From Achromobacter agilis (GTDB taxonomy: Bacteria; Pseudomonadota; Gammaproteobacteria; Burkholderiales; Burkholderiaceae_B): DNA of 64,000 nt. A program made the position numbers and the translations under genes. The notes beneath the pieces are model-generated. The model worked only from the letters and a program-made list of their open reading frames with translations. It did no database searches and was not told where the DNA came from. The stretch lies in NCBI RefSeq assembly GCF_900496965.1, contig NZ_UFQB01000016.1, positions 62,001 through 126,000 of the forward strand, given 5' to 3'. This document shows, piece by piece, positions 7,604-15,704 of the stretch; the stretch's first letter is position 1; each line of letters opens with the position of its first letter.

Positions 7604-10603
7604 ATGACGGAAAAGACTCTTGGCGTTCGGCTTACCGGCGACGAGGCGGACCTGCTGCGCGCGTTCGGCGCAGGCAGCGCCGCTTCGGCTCAATTTGCCG
7701 CCACGACGGAAACCTCGCTAGGCCGGGCCGCCGCTGCCGCCGAGCGCATGGGCGCGTCCTCGTCCCAAATGTCGGTCTCGGTGAACGCAGCCTCCGCTGG
7801 CGCGCAGGCATACGCGGTGGCCGGGGATCGCTTCCTGCAGAGCCTGGAGCGCCAGGCGCAGGCAATTGGAAAGACCCGCTCCGAACTGCTGGAGTTGCGC
7901 GCTGCGGAACTTGGTGTTGCCGGCCGGGCCGCGCCGATGATTAATCAGCTGAAGGCCCAGGAAGCTGCGCTGAACAGCGGGGCCGAAGGCTTGAACCGCT
8001 ACGGGATGTCTGCGAAGCAGATGGACGCGGCCATGCGCGGCGTGCCGGCGCAGCTCACCGACATCTTCGTATCGCTCCAGGGCGGGCAGCAGCCGATGAC
8101 CGTCCTGCTGCAGCAGGGCGGACAGTTGAAGGACATGTTCCACGGCATCGCGCCAGCAGCGCAAGCCCTGGGCTCCACGCTGTTGAAGCTGATTACGCCC
8201 TACACGGCTTTGGCTGCCGCTGCGGTCGCGGTTGGAGTTGCGGCATACCAGGGGCATGAAGAGACTGAACGATTCAACCGGACGATCAGGCTCACCGGAA
8301 ACTACGCAGGTGTCACCGCGGGCGGCATCCGCGAGATGTCGGCGGCGGTCGCGCAGTTGGGCGGTGGTGGCCTGGGTAAGGCCCGCCAAGCGGTGGAATC
8401 GCTGGTTGCCACCGGTCAGATCTCAAAAGACACGATCTCCAGCTTGGGCGCCACGATGGTGGAGCTGCAGCGGGTGTCCGGCCAGTCCATGGATGACATT
8501 TCCAAGGACTTCGCGCGAATGCCGGAGGGCGTTACGAAGTGGGCGGAAGAGCACAACCGTTCCATGAACTTCATGTCGCTCGCCCAGTGGGACTACATCC
8601 GCACGCTGGAGGAGACCGGCAACCGCGAAGCTGCGATGCAGGCAACGTCACGAGCCTTGCATGACTACCTAGGTACAGAGGCACCTCAGAAACTGGGTTT
8701 CCTCGAGCGCGCATGGAAGGGGGCCAAGCAGGAGGCCGAGGGCTATTGGGAGGTGCTGAAGTCCATTGGTCGCGATGCGACACTGGGCGATGAGATCCGA
8801 GAGGTCGAAGAGCGGATTGCGAGGAGAGAACAGAAGCTTGCCCGGCGTGGGGGGAGTGGGCCGAATCGAGAAAAGATTGAGCTGAATCTTGCCGCTGATC
8901 GTGCCGAACTCGCGTCGCTTCAAGAGAAAAAGGCCGCTGAAGACGCGGCCGCTCAAGCGAAGGGGGCCAACGCTGCTTCGCAGGCGGCGTCGATTGCGGC
9001 TGCCAAGGCGCTTGATGATTTTGATACGGCGGCAAGCAAAGAGCGTCAGCTGAAGAAGGCGCTGCAGGAGAATGCCCGCCACGAGGCGAGCATTCGGGCG
9101 GTGAACCCAAATGACGAGCGGATCTCTGACGCGGCCATCAAGGCGCGTGATGCCGCGACCCGAAAAAGGTTCGAAGACAAGGACGCCAGTTCGGCAGGCC
9201 AGAATGGCATTTCCGCCCAGTTGGCTGCGATGCAGGCGCAGGCGCGGCTGCGGGAAGAGGCGTTACGCCAGGAAAACACGCGCCTGGAAGGCGAACGCGC
9301 CCGCGGTCTGCTGTCGGAAGAACAGTTCATCCACAAGCGCGCGGAAGCGCAGCGCGCTGCCTTGCAGGACGAACTCGAGGTCGTGCGAAAGCAGGCCGAG
9401 ATCGCCGGCGGTAAGAAGCAGCTGGGCGAGCGGGAGCGATACCTCGGCCGGGTAAAGGAGCTTGAGGCCCAGATCGTGCGATCGCACGAGCAAGAGGCCA
9501 CGGACATCGAGAAATATCAGGCGAAGATCCGCGGGGCTCTGCGGGCCACTCAGCTCGATATCCAGAACTACCGTGAAACGCGCGATCTGCAGGCCGGCCG
9601 GCAGATTAACGCGATGACCCTGGGCGCGAACGACCGCGCGCTGGTCGATTCGATCAATCAGGCGCAAGACCGTTTTCGGCGTATCCGTGATGGTTTCACG
9701 GACAAGATGCTGCGCGAGGGTGGGGCGGGCGCGCTGGACTCCGAGCAATACCTGCAAGGGATTGCTCAGATCGATGCGGCGATGCTGGAGCAGGTCGAGC
9801 GAGAGCGCGGCTATATGCAGCAGCGCGTTGCTCTGCAGGCCGATTGGAAGAACGGCGCGCTGCTGGCCGTCAATGAATGGGTCGATGGCGCTGCCAATCT
9901 GATGGGCCAGTCCCAACAGGTTTTTTCATCCCTCTTTTCAGGGATGGAGAACCTGGTCGCCAACTTCGCAATCTCGGGTAAGGCCAATTTTGCCGAGTTT
10001 ACCCGGAGCGTCCTGACCGATTTGGCAAAGATTGCCGCGCGCCAAGCCATGATGGGGCTTGTCACCAGCGTTGCCGGAAGCCTCTTCGGCCTTGGGTCAG
10101 GAGCTGCCGCTGGAACGGAGGCTATGGCCAGCAGCGTTCAGGCTGCTGGAGGGGATGGCATTGGATCCCTGATCGCTTCGAACGGTTGGGTGGCGAACGC
10201 AAAAGGGAACGTCTACTCGTCGCCCAGTTTGTCCGCCTATTCGAACGGGGTCTATGACACACCGCGGGTTTTCGCTTTCGCGAAGGGCGCCGGTATGTTC
10301 GCGGAGGCAGGCCCCGAAGCAATCATGCCGCTCACTCGTGCTTCAGACGGAAGTCTGGGTGTTCGGGCAGTGTTGCCCAATTTTTCTCAGCAACCTAACG
10401 GCGGCACCGGGTCTGGGTCCGGCGCACCTGTGCAAGTCGCTATCTACCTTCAGCAAGGAGAAGGCCCGCGCACGGAAGCGCCTGCGGGCCTAGAGCAATT
10501 CGGCAAGGAAATCGGCGAGTTCGTCGACCAGCGGTTCGCGCGGCTCCTCGCGCGTTCGCACAAGGCTGGCGGGACTTCCTGGAATCGACTTAACGGTAGG
10601 TGA
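7604..10603 (+). CDS. Tail length tape measure protein, gpH family
   Basis: A 999-aa protein, the longest before gpJ, directly after the chaperones. It is Ala/Gln/Glu/Lys-rich with long helical and coiled-coil stretches, notably ~410-660. The N-terminal half contains the tape-measure block around RYGMSAKQMDAAMRGVPAQL and TDIFVSLQGGQQPMTVLLQQGGQLKDMF (in two parts), followed by a hydrophobic segment LITPYTALAAAAVAVGVAAY near residue 195. The C-terminal region has FAKGAGMFAEAGPEAIMPL, common in lambda gpH-type proteins. It sets tail length and probably enters the cell envelope during DNA injection. At about 1000 aa a tail near 150 nm would be expected (inference). Confidence 0.92.
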   Translation: MTEKTLGVRLTGDEADLLRAFGAGSAASAQFAATTETSLGRAAAAAERMGASSSQMSVSVNAASAGAQAYAVAGDRFLQSLERQAQAIGKTRSELLELRAAELGVAGRAAPMINQLKAQEAALNSGAEGLNRYGMSAKQMDAAMRGVPAQLTDIFVSLQGGQQPMTVLLQQGGQLKDMFHGIAPAAQALGSTLLKLITPYTALAAAAVAVGVAAYQGHEETERFNRTIRLTGNYAGVTAGGIREMSAAVAQLGGGGLGKARQAVESLVATGQISKDTISSLGATMVELQRVSGQSMDDISKDFARMPEGVTKWAEEHNRSMNFMSLAQWDYIRTLEETGNREAAMQATSRALHDYLGTEAPQKLGFLERAWKGAKQEAEGYWEVLKSIGRDATLGDEIREVEERIARREQKLARRGGSGPNREKIELNLAADRAELASLQEKKAAEDAAAQAKGANAASQAASIAAAKALDDFDTAASKERQLKKALQENARHEASIRAVNPNDERISDAAIKARDAATRKRFEDKDASSAGQNGISAQLAAMQAQARLREEALRQENTRLEGERARGLLSEEQFIHKRAEAQRAALQDELEVVRKQAEIAGGKKQLGERERYLGRVKELEAQIVRSHEQEATDIEKYQAKIRGALRATQLDIQNYRETRDLQAGRQINAMTLGANDRALVDSINQAQDRFRRIRDGFTDKMLREGGAGALDSEQYLQGIAQIDAAMLEQVERERGYMQQRVALQADWKNGALLAVNEWVDGAANLMGQSQQVFSSLFSGMENLVANFAISGKANFAEFTRSVLTDLAKIAARQAMMGLVTSVAGSLFGLGSGAAAGTEAMASSVQAAGGDGIGSLIASNGWVANAKGNVYSSPSLSAYSNGVYDTPRVFAFAKGAGMFAEAGPEAIMPLTRASDGSLGVRAVLPNFSQQPNGGTGSGSGAPVQVAIYLQQGEGPRTEAPAGLEQFGKEIGEFVDQRFARLLARSHKAGGTSWNRLNGR

Positions 10604-10944
10604 TGGGAGTGGAAATTTTCTCTTGGTGTCCGCGAAAAAACCCCAAAGGAGATGTCCGATTCCGTGGGCTGAGGGCGCAGTTTGGCGACGGTTTTGCCCA
10701 GGATGCGGAGGACGGCATCAACTCCAGGACAGAAGCGTGGCCCTTGGAGTTCTTTGGAACAGAGGCGGAGATCTTGCCAATCAAGGACTTTCTAGACCGC
10801 CATGGCACGTGGAAGGGGTTTTTATGGACCCCGCCCTTGGGTCAGCAGGCGGTCTTTTCCATGGAACAGGGCTATAGCCCTGTGCCTTTGGGCGGTGGCT
10901 GGTTCACGTTGTCAGTCACGTTCAAGCAGAAATCCAAACCCTGA
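10603..10944 (+). CDS. Minor tail protein M, gpM family
   Basis: A 113-aa protein whose ATG shares its A with the tape measure stop (TGATG). It matches lambda gpM in size and key features: an early R-F-G-D/Q-F-G-D-G-F-A-Q type block (here LRAQFGDGFAQDAEDG), D-R-H-G-T-W-K-G-F-L-W-T-P-P, and a closing strand FTLSVTFKQK. gpM acts at the tail tip during assembly. A GTG three bases upstream is also possible, but the TGATG overlap favours the ATG. Confidence 0.85.
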   Translation: MGVEIFSWCPRKNPKGDVRFRGLRAQFGDGFAQDAEDGINSRTEAWPLEFFGTEAEILPIKDFLDRHGTWKGFLWTPPLGQQAVFSMEQGYSPVPLGGGWFTLSVTFKQKSKP

Positions 10945-10949
10945 GCGCT

Positions 10950-13151
10950 ATGGCTACGATTCAAACGATAAATGTTGGCCTAGCGGCCAACGACAAGAAG
11001 GGCGATCCTCTGCGCGCTGCGATGCAGAAGGTGAATAGCAACTTCACTGCTCTCGCCAGTGCAATTGATGCAAGGTTCGCTCCTACGCTGATTCCTTCAG
11101 GCGAAAATCTGAACGCCTACATGACCGCAGGCGTGTTTCACCAAAATACGAATGCAGGTGCGGCAGCGGGCCAAAATTATCCAACGCCTTACGCTGGCCT
11201 TCTGCTGGTCTACACGTCCGCTGCGAGCTTCGTTTACCAGTTCTATACCCGGTTTCGCAGTGGGCCGGGCGGGGTCCAAGCGACCTACTGGCGTACCTTC
11301 TATAGCAGCGCTTGGACCGATTGGCAGGAAGTCGCCAAGAAGGCAGATCTGGATGCTCTCTCGGTAACTGTCGCGGCGGTTCAGACTGTGGCGCAGGCTG
11401 CGATCCCGCTGGTCCAAAAGGCCGCGGCGAACGGTGTGGCGTCCTTGGATGGCAGCGGGCGCCTTCCGCTCGCTCAGGCCCCGATTCTGACCGCCACGTC
11501 TCTGCCGACGACCGCGCATGACCTGAATGATTTTCAGACCCCTGGGTCGTACTGGCAGAACCAGTCGTCAGCAGCCACGCTTGCCAATAACTACCCTGTG
11601 GCCGGCGTTACTTGCTTTCTGGAGGTCACCAACTTCGGGTCTGCGACCAAGCAGGAAATCAGCACGCGGGTCAGCCCATACCGGAACTTCTGGCGCATCA
11701 AGACGGGCACGACCTCCTGGTCGGATTGGAAGGAGTCGGTGGACAACACCACCGGGCTTGCCTTCCAAGGTGGCATGCCGTCCAGCCCCGTACAGGACCT
11801 GAACACCTACACCCAGCGTGGGCAGTGGGCGATTGGCTCAAGCGCTATCGCGGCTTCGGGGCTCAATTTCCCCATCGGGCAGTCCGGGCAGCTGCTGGTC
11901 TTGTCGGCGGGATACCCCGGTGGCCCGGCTGCGGCCGGATGCAACCAGGTTTACCTGGTGGCGAACAGCAATCGCCTGTTCTTCCGTTCCCTGGTTCTGA
12001 CCACTTGGACCCCCTGGGAAGAGGCGGTGCGCTCGTCCCTGCTTGGCGCAGCGAACGGGGTCGCGACGCTCGGCATGACCGGCAAGCTCGCACTGGATCA
12101 AGCCCCGAGTGTCCCCGCTAAGCTAGTGGAAGCCGGGACGAACGCCAACGACGTCATTGAGCCCGGTCCCTACTACCTCAACTCTGACGCCAACGCTACC
12201 GCAGCGCTGAACTGGCCTGAGCAGATTGCGGGGACTCTTATTGTGACTGTCGTTCCCTCTGGGAATATGCAGATCACCCAGGAGTACACGACCCGCAACG
12301 GTACAGGCGGAGTGCTGCGTACCTACAAGCGCGTGCGGTTCGGGACTTCCGGCACCTGGGGGCTGTGGCAGGAACTGGCCCGCTTCGCGGACGCCATGAC
12401 GCATACGTTCCTGACGACCGCGACGGACGCTAACAGCCTGACGGCAGACAACACGTTCTACACATGGACCTTTTCCGGGGTTCTGGGTGCGAACTTTCCG
12501 TCATTCTCGACCGCTTGGGCCGCCGCCGGTTACATGCGCGTTTACTACGGTGCATCGACGCAGGTAAGCCAGGAGCTTACCTACCTCGTCACCGGACAGA
12601 AGCCGCGCACATTCATGCGCTTCGGAAATACGTCGACCGGTGTGTGGCAGCCTTGGAAATCAACGAGCGCTTGGCACACTTCGACTGGGCTGCCCACCTC
12701 GGACATGGGTGACATCTATGTGGACGGTATTGGGTGGTACAGCTTCAATGGATCTGCCTACGCACGTACCGACCTGTCGTTGACCACCATCGCCGACCTG
12801 AAAACGCGAGCTGGTGGCCTGGAAACGCGAGCTGACGGCCTAGAAACGCGAGCTGATGGCCTGGAAGCCTTGGTAATGGGCCGCGGCCAATCTTGGCAGA
12901 CAGTGGCGCGCTCCCTGGGCGTGGCATACACGAATAGCACGGGTCGCCCCATCCTCGTCAGCATGCTGGGGGTTCAGCGTGGTGCATCGGGGAACGTATG
13001 GATCCAGGTCAATGGCCGCATTTTTTCGCGCACCGGACTGTACAACAGCATTGGGGCCAACATTCCTGCCTGGGCGTGTATCCCGCCTGGCAGTACCTAC
13101 GAATACGCAGGTGTCGATGCTGACACCTTCACGTTCTACGAGTACCGCTAA
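10950..13151 (+). CDS. Tail fibre with repeated pyocin-knob-type modules
   Basis: A 733-aa protein built from about five ~95-residue repeats, each with a D-L-N-x-x-x-x-P-G-x-Y-x-Q/N start, a N-Y-P centre and an W-x-x-W end (for example DLNDFQTPGSYWQNQ and TTSWSDWKE; then DLNTYTQRGQWAIG; then NDVIEPGPYYLN). These resemble pyocin-knob domains of tail fibres that bind surface polysaccharide. Before the C-terminal ~95-residue head lies a short coiled coil of three identical-length heptads (12801-12863). It lies between gpM and gpL instead of after gpJ, and overlaps the next gene by one base. It likely decides host range. Confidence 0.78.
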   Translation: MATIQTINVGLAANDKKGDPLRAAMQKVNSNFTALASAIDARFAPTLIPSGENLNAYMTAGVFHQNTNAGAAAGQNYPTPYAGLLLVYTSAASFVYQFYTRFRSGPGGVQATYWRTFYSSAWTDWQEVAKKADLDALSVTVAAVQTVAQAAIPLVQKAAANGVASLDGSGRLPLAQAPILTATSLPTTAHDLNDFQTPGSYWQNQSSAATLANNYPVAGVTCFLEVTNFGSATKQEISTRVSPYRNFWRIKTGTTSWSDWKESVDNTTGLAFQGGMPSSPVQDLNTYTQRGQWAIGSSAIAASGLNFPIGQSGQLLVLSAGYPGGPAAAGCNQVYLVANSNRLFFRSLVLTTWTPWEEAVRSSLLGAANGVATLGMTGKLALDQAPSVPAKLVEAGTNANDVIEPGPYYLNSDANATAALNWPEQIAGTLIVTVVPSGNMQITQEYTTRNGTGGVLRTYKRVRFGTSGTWGLWQELARFADAMTHTFLTTATDANSLTADNTFYTWTFSGVLGANFPSFSTAWAAAGYMRVYYGASTQVSQELTYLVTGQKPRTFMRFGNTSTGVWQPWKSTSAWHTSTGLPTSDMGDIYVDGIGWYSFNGSAYARTDLSLTTIADLKTRAGGLETRADGLETRADGLEALVMGRGQSWQTVARSLGVAYTNSTGRPILVSMLGVQRGASGNVWIQVNGRIFSRTGLYNSIGANIPAWACIPPGSTYEYAGVDADTFTFYEYR
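12801..12863 (+). repeat. Three tandem 21-bp repeats encoding heptads in tail fibre
   Basis: Units at 12801-12821, 12822-12842 and 12843-12863 differ at a few positions only and each encodes one heptad of the type T-R-A-D-G-L-E. This gives a short trimeric coiled coil. Near-identical tandem units can gain or lose a copy in frame, changing fibre length by steps of seven residues. Confidence 0.9.
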
Positions 13152-13582
13152 TGAAACATTACAGAGATTCTGCTGACGGCAGATACTGGTCGTTGGACGA
13201 CGATCTGATTGTCACGGCGACCGAAGACGGGAACGTTTTTCACAATGCGCTGGGGCAGCATCAGCCGCAGATACCTCTCACATTGATTGAGATCGATGCG
13301 ATCCCACCAAGCCAGCCCGTCCTTTTCGCGCCTGAAGTTGTGTCTCGCTTCCAGGGGCGGGAGGCCCTGTGGCAGACACCGCATGGTGATGGCACGCTCT
13401 TCGAAGCTGCGGAGGCCATCATCAACGGGCCGGAAACGCCGGCAATGTATCGGCGAGCATGGGCTGACTTGCAGGAGTTCCGGCGCGACAGCGAAATGTT
13501 GGCTGCCATTGCTCAACTGCTGGATTTGACCACCTCCGACCTAGACAACCTGTTCGTCTTGGCCGCGAGCATTTCGGCTTAA
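13151..13582 (+). CDS. Putative tail fibre assembly chaperone (Tfa-like)
   Basis: A 143-aa protein whose start overlaps the fibre stop, so it is probably co-translated with it. It starts MKHYRDSADGRYWSLDDD, has a central P-S-Q-P-V-L-F region, and ends in an amphipathic helical part. Small genes just behind a fibre gene usually encode a chaperone or a cap for fibre trimerisation, and the Y-x-x-x-D-x-x-Y-W-x-D start fits tail-fibre-associated proteins. I see no decisive Tfa signature, so the role is inferred from position. Confidence 0.5.
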   Translation: MKHYRDSADGRYWSLDDDLIVTATEDGNVFHNALGQHQPQIPLTLIEIDAIPPSQPVLFAPEVVSRFQGREALWQTPHGDGTLFEAAEAIINGPETPAMYRRAWADLQEFRRDSEMLAAIAQLLDLTTSDLDNLFVLAASISA

Positions 13583-13593
13583 GGAGCAGTCTC

Positions 13594-14322
13594 ATGGGTA
13601 TCAATGCAGACGTTCAAAAGTTGGAGGTGGGTTCAGTCGTGGAGTTGTTCGAGCTTGATGCGAGCAACATCGGCGGAATCGTTCAGCGGTTTCACGGCTA
13701 CAACCAAAGCAGCCCGATCTGGTGGAAAGGACAGCAATACGACCCTTGGGCAATCGAGGCTGAAGGGTTCGAGCAGACTGGGGAAGGCGAGCAGCCCACA
13801 CCTACCTTGCGGGTGGGGAATATCGTCGAGCAGGAGGACGGTACCTCCCTGGTCGGCATCATCTCTGCGCTGTGCTTGGTACTGGACGACTTGGTGGGCG
13901 CACGTCTGGTGGTTCGCCGGACATTGGGGAAGTATCTGGATGCGCGGAATTTTCCAGAGGGAAACCCGACGGCGTCGCCCGATGAGCAGCTTCCGGACGA
14001 GATCTGGATCGTGCAGCAAAAGACTGCTGAGACGCGCGAGTTTGTGGAGTTCGAACTTTCGAGCGCATTGGATTTCAGTGGCCAGATGCTGCCGGGTCGT
14101 CAGATCATCGCTGGCGTGTGTGGCTGGCTGACTAAGGGTGGCTACCGTGGCACGTACTGCGGTTACACCGGCTCGCGGATGTTTGATATCCAAGGAAATC
14201 CGGTGTCAGACCCGACGCTAGACCGGTGCTCGGGCTTGATTTCCGATTGCAAGAAGCGCTTCGGCGAGTACGAAGTGATCAATTTCGGTGGATTTCCTTC
14301 CGCCGACCGCATCAGAGGATAA
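13594..14322 (+). CDS. Minor tail protein L with four-cysteine cluster site (gpL)
   Basis: A 242-aa gpL-type tail tip protein with an AAGGAG Shine-Dalgarno. N-terminal landmarks are V-x-x-F-E-L-D and the YNQSSPIWWKGQQYDPWAIE block. The C-terminal part has four cysteines, C176, C189, C212 and C219, in contexts AGVCGW, GTYCGYTG, LDRCSG and ISDCKKRFG. Lambda gpL is known to hold an iron-sulfur cluster in this region through four cysteines, so the same is expected here. It lies directly before gpK. The fibre pair inserted upstream separates it from gpM, its neighbour in lambda. Confidence 0.9.
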   Translation: MGINADVQKLEVGSVVELFELDASNIGGIVQRFHGYNQSSPIWWKGQQYDPWAIEAEGFEQTGEGEQPTPTLRVGNIVEQEDGTSLVGIISALCLVLDDLVGARLVVRRTLGKYLDARNFPEGNPTASPDEQLPDEIWIVQQKTAETREFVEFELSSALDFSGQMLPGRQIIAGVCGWLTKGGYRGTYCGYTGSRMFDIQGNPVSDPTLDRCSGLISDCKKRFGEYEVINFGGFPSADRIRG

Positions 14323-14324
14323 CC

Positions 14325-15098
14325 ATGCGCAAGCAGACATTGGCTGCCATCCGGGCTCACGCGGTGGCCGAGTATCCGCGCGAATGTTGCGGTCTCGTCG
14401 TCGTGGTCGATGCGAAAGAAAGGTATTGGCCGTGCCGCAACTTGGCCACGGGGACCGCGCACTTCGTGATGGCGCCGGAGGATTACGCCGAAGCTGAGGA
14501 GGCGGGCAGAATCTCGGCAATTGTTCATTCACATCCTGACATGCCTGCCACGCCGAGCGAGGCTGATCGCGTGGCTTGTGAAGCGACTGGATTGCCCTGG
14601 TTCATCGTCACCGTCTCCCAGAATGGCGTTGGTGCTGTGGAGGCCGGAGAAGTTCGTGGTTTCGCGCCGGAAGGGTATGTTGCGCCGTTGCTTGGTCGTC
14701 CCTTCGCACACGGTGTACTGGACTGCTACAGCCTGATTCGGGATGGGTACGCGCGGGAGATGGGAATCGTGCTTCCGAACTTCCGCCGAGATGATGGTTG
14801 GTGGGAGCCCGGGAGGGCTGGGGACTTGTACATGGACCACTATGCCGAAGCTGGATTTCGGCCCCTGGCGGCCGGCGAGGACATGCAATTTGGAGACGTG
14901 GTGCTGATGCAGATTTGCTCGGATCGCGTCAATCACTCTGGCATGTTCATTGGCGCACGGCCACTGAGGGAAGCACCCGATATTTTCCCCGTGCCTGACG
15001 CCATGCTCCACCACCTGTATGGGCGTGATTCCGAACGGGTCGTGTACGGCGGCTATTGGCGCGAGGCGACCCGCCTCGTGGTGCGCTATCAAGGATAG
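14325..15098 (+). CDS. Tail assembly protein K: JAMM peptidase plus NlpC/P60 domain (gpK)
   Basis: A 257-aa two-domain protein. Residues ~1-110 carry a complete JAMM metalloprotease site: Glu20 and HSHPDMPATPSEAD with His68, His70, Ser78 and Asp81 at the canonical spacing. Residues ~120-257 are an NlpC/P60 cysteine peptidase, with Cys134 in GVLDCYSLIRD and His204 in VNHSGMF. Lambda gpK has the same domain pair and acts at the tail tip, perhaps also cutting peptidoglycan on entry. AGAGGA lies just before the ATG at 14325. The frame is open further upstream, but that part overlaps gpL. Confidence 0.92.
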   Translation: MRKQTLAAIRAHAVAEYPRECCGLVVVVDAKERYWPCRNLATGTAHFVMAPEDYAEAEEAGRISAIVHSHPDMPATPSEADRVACEATGLPWFIVTVSQNGVGAVEAGEVRGFAPEGYVAPLLGRPFAHGVLDCYSLIRDGYAREMGIVLPNFRRDDGWWEPGRAGDLYMDHYAEAGFRPLAAGEDMQFGDVVLMQICSDRVNHSGMFIGARPLREAPDIFPVPDAMLHHLYGRDSERVVYGGYWREATRLVVRYQG

Positions 15099-15101
15099 GT
15101 G

Positions 15102-15704
15102 ATGAGCGAGAAATTGCGGGAGATCCGGCTTTATGGCTGGCTAGGAGCCCAGTTTGGCCGCACGCATTGTCTGGCGGTAGAAAGCACGGCGGAGGCGATT
15201 CGGGCGCTTTGCGTCGTCTTGCCAGGCTTCGAACAGGCCCTAGCTAGCAGCGAAGAGAAGGGGGTGCGTTATGCCTGCTTTCTCGGCAAGAGGAATATTG
15301 GGGAGGATGAGATGCGTTCCCCGCCGGGAGGTGATGCCATCCGAATTGCGCCCATTCCTGCCGGCGCGAAGAACGGTGGTCTATTCCAGACCATTCTCGG
15401 GGCGGCCCTGGTTGCCGTTTCATTCATTATTCCCCCGGCGGGGGCGTTTGGCGTGGCGGCGCTGTCCGCCGGCACTGTAGGCGCCCTGGGGGTTTCGCTT
15501 GCAATTGGAGGAGTTGTGCAATTGACCTCTCCCCAGCAACAGGGCCTGAGCGCGAAGGATGGCCCGGAGAACGGCGCCTCGTACAACTTCAATGGCCCCG
15601 TGAATACTTCCGCGCAGGGGAACCCTGTGCCTATCCTGTACGGCAGGATGATAGTCGGTAGCGCCGTGATCTCGGCGGGAATCTATGCAGAGGATCAGGT
15701 ATGA
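15102..15704 (+). CDS. Tail assembly protein I (gpI)
   Basis: A 200-aa protein of the lambda gpI family, required for tail tip assembly. The N-terminal half is a ubiquitin-like/beta-grasp type region (LREIRLYGWLGAQFGRTH, then AIRALCVVLPGFEQAL). The middle is strongly hydrophobic and Gly/Ala-rich (~95-150), which in gpI could insert in membrane. The end has GPVNTSAQGNPVPILYGRM, typical for the family. GTG at 15099 is possible, but the ATG at 15102 follows more naturally. The stop overlaps the gpJ start (ATGA). Confidence 0.88.
   Translation: MSEKLREIRLYGWLGAQFGRTHCLAVESTAEAIRALCVVLPGFEQALASSEEKGVRYACFLGKRNIGEDEMRSPPGGDAIRIAPIPAGAKNGGLFQTILGAALVAVSFIIPPAGAFGVAALSAGTVGALGVSLAIGGVVQLTSPQQQGLSAKDGPENGASYNFNGPVNTSAQGNPVPILYGRMIVGSAVISAGIYAEDQV

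Noticed and set aside
12801..12863. CRISPR-like repeat array
   Set aside because: Units are directly adjacent without spacers, in frame, and encode coiled-coil heptads.
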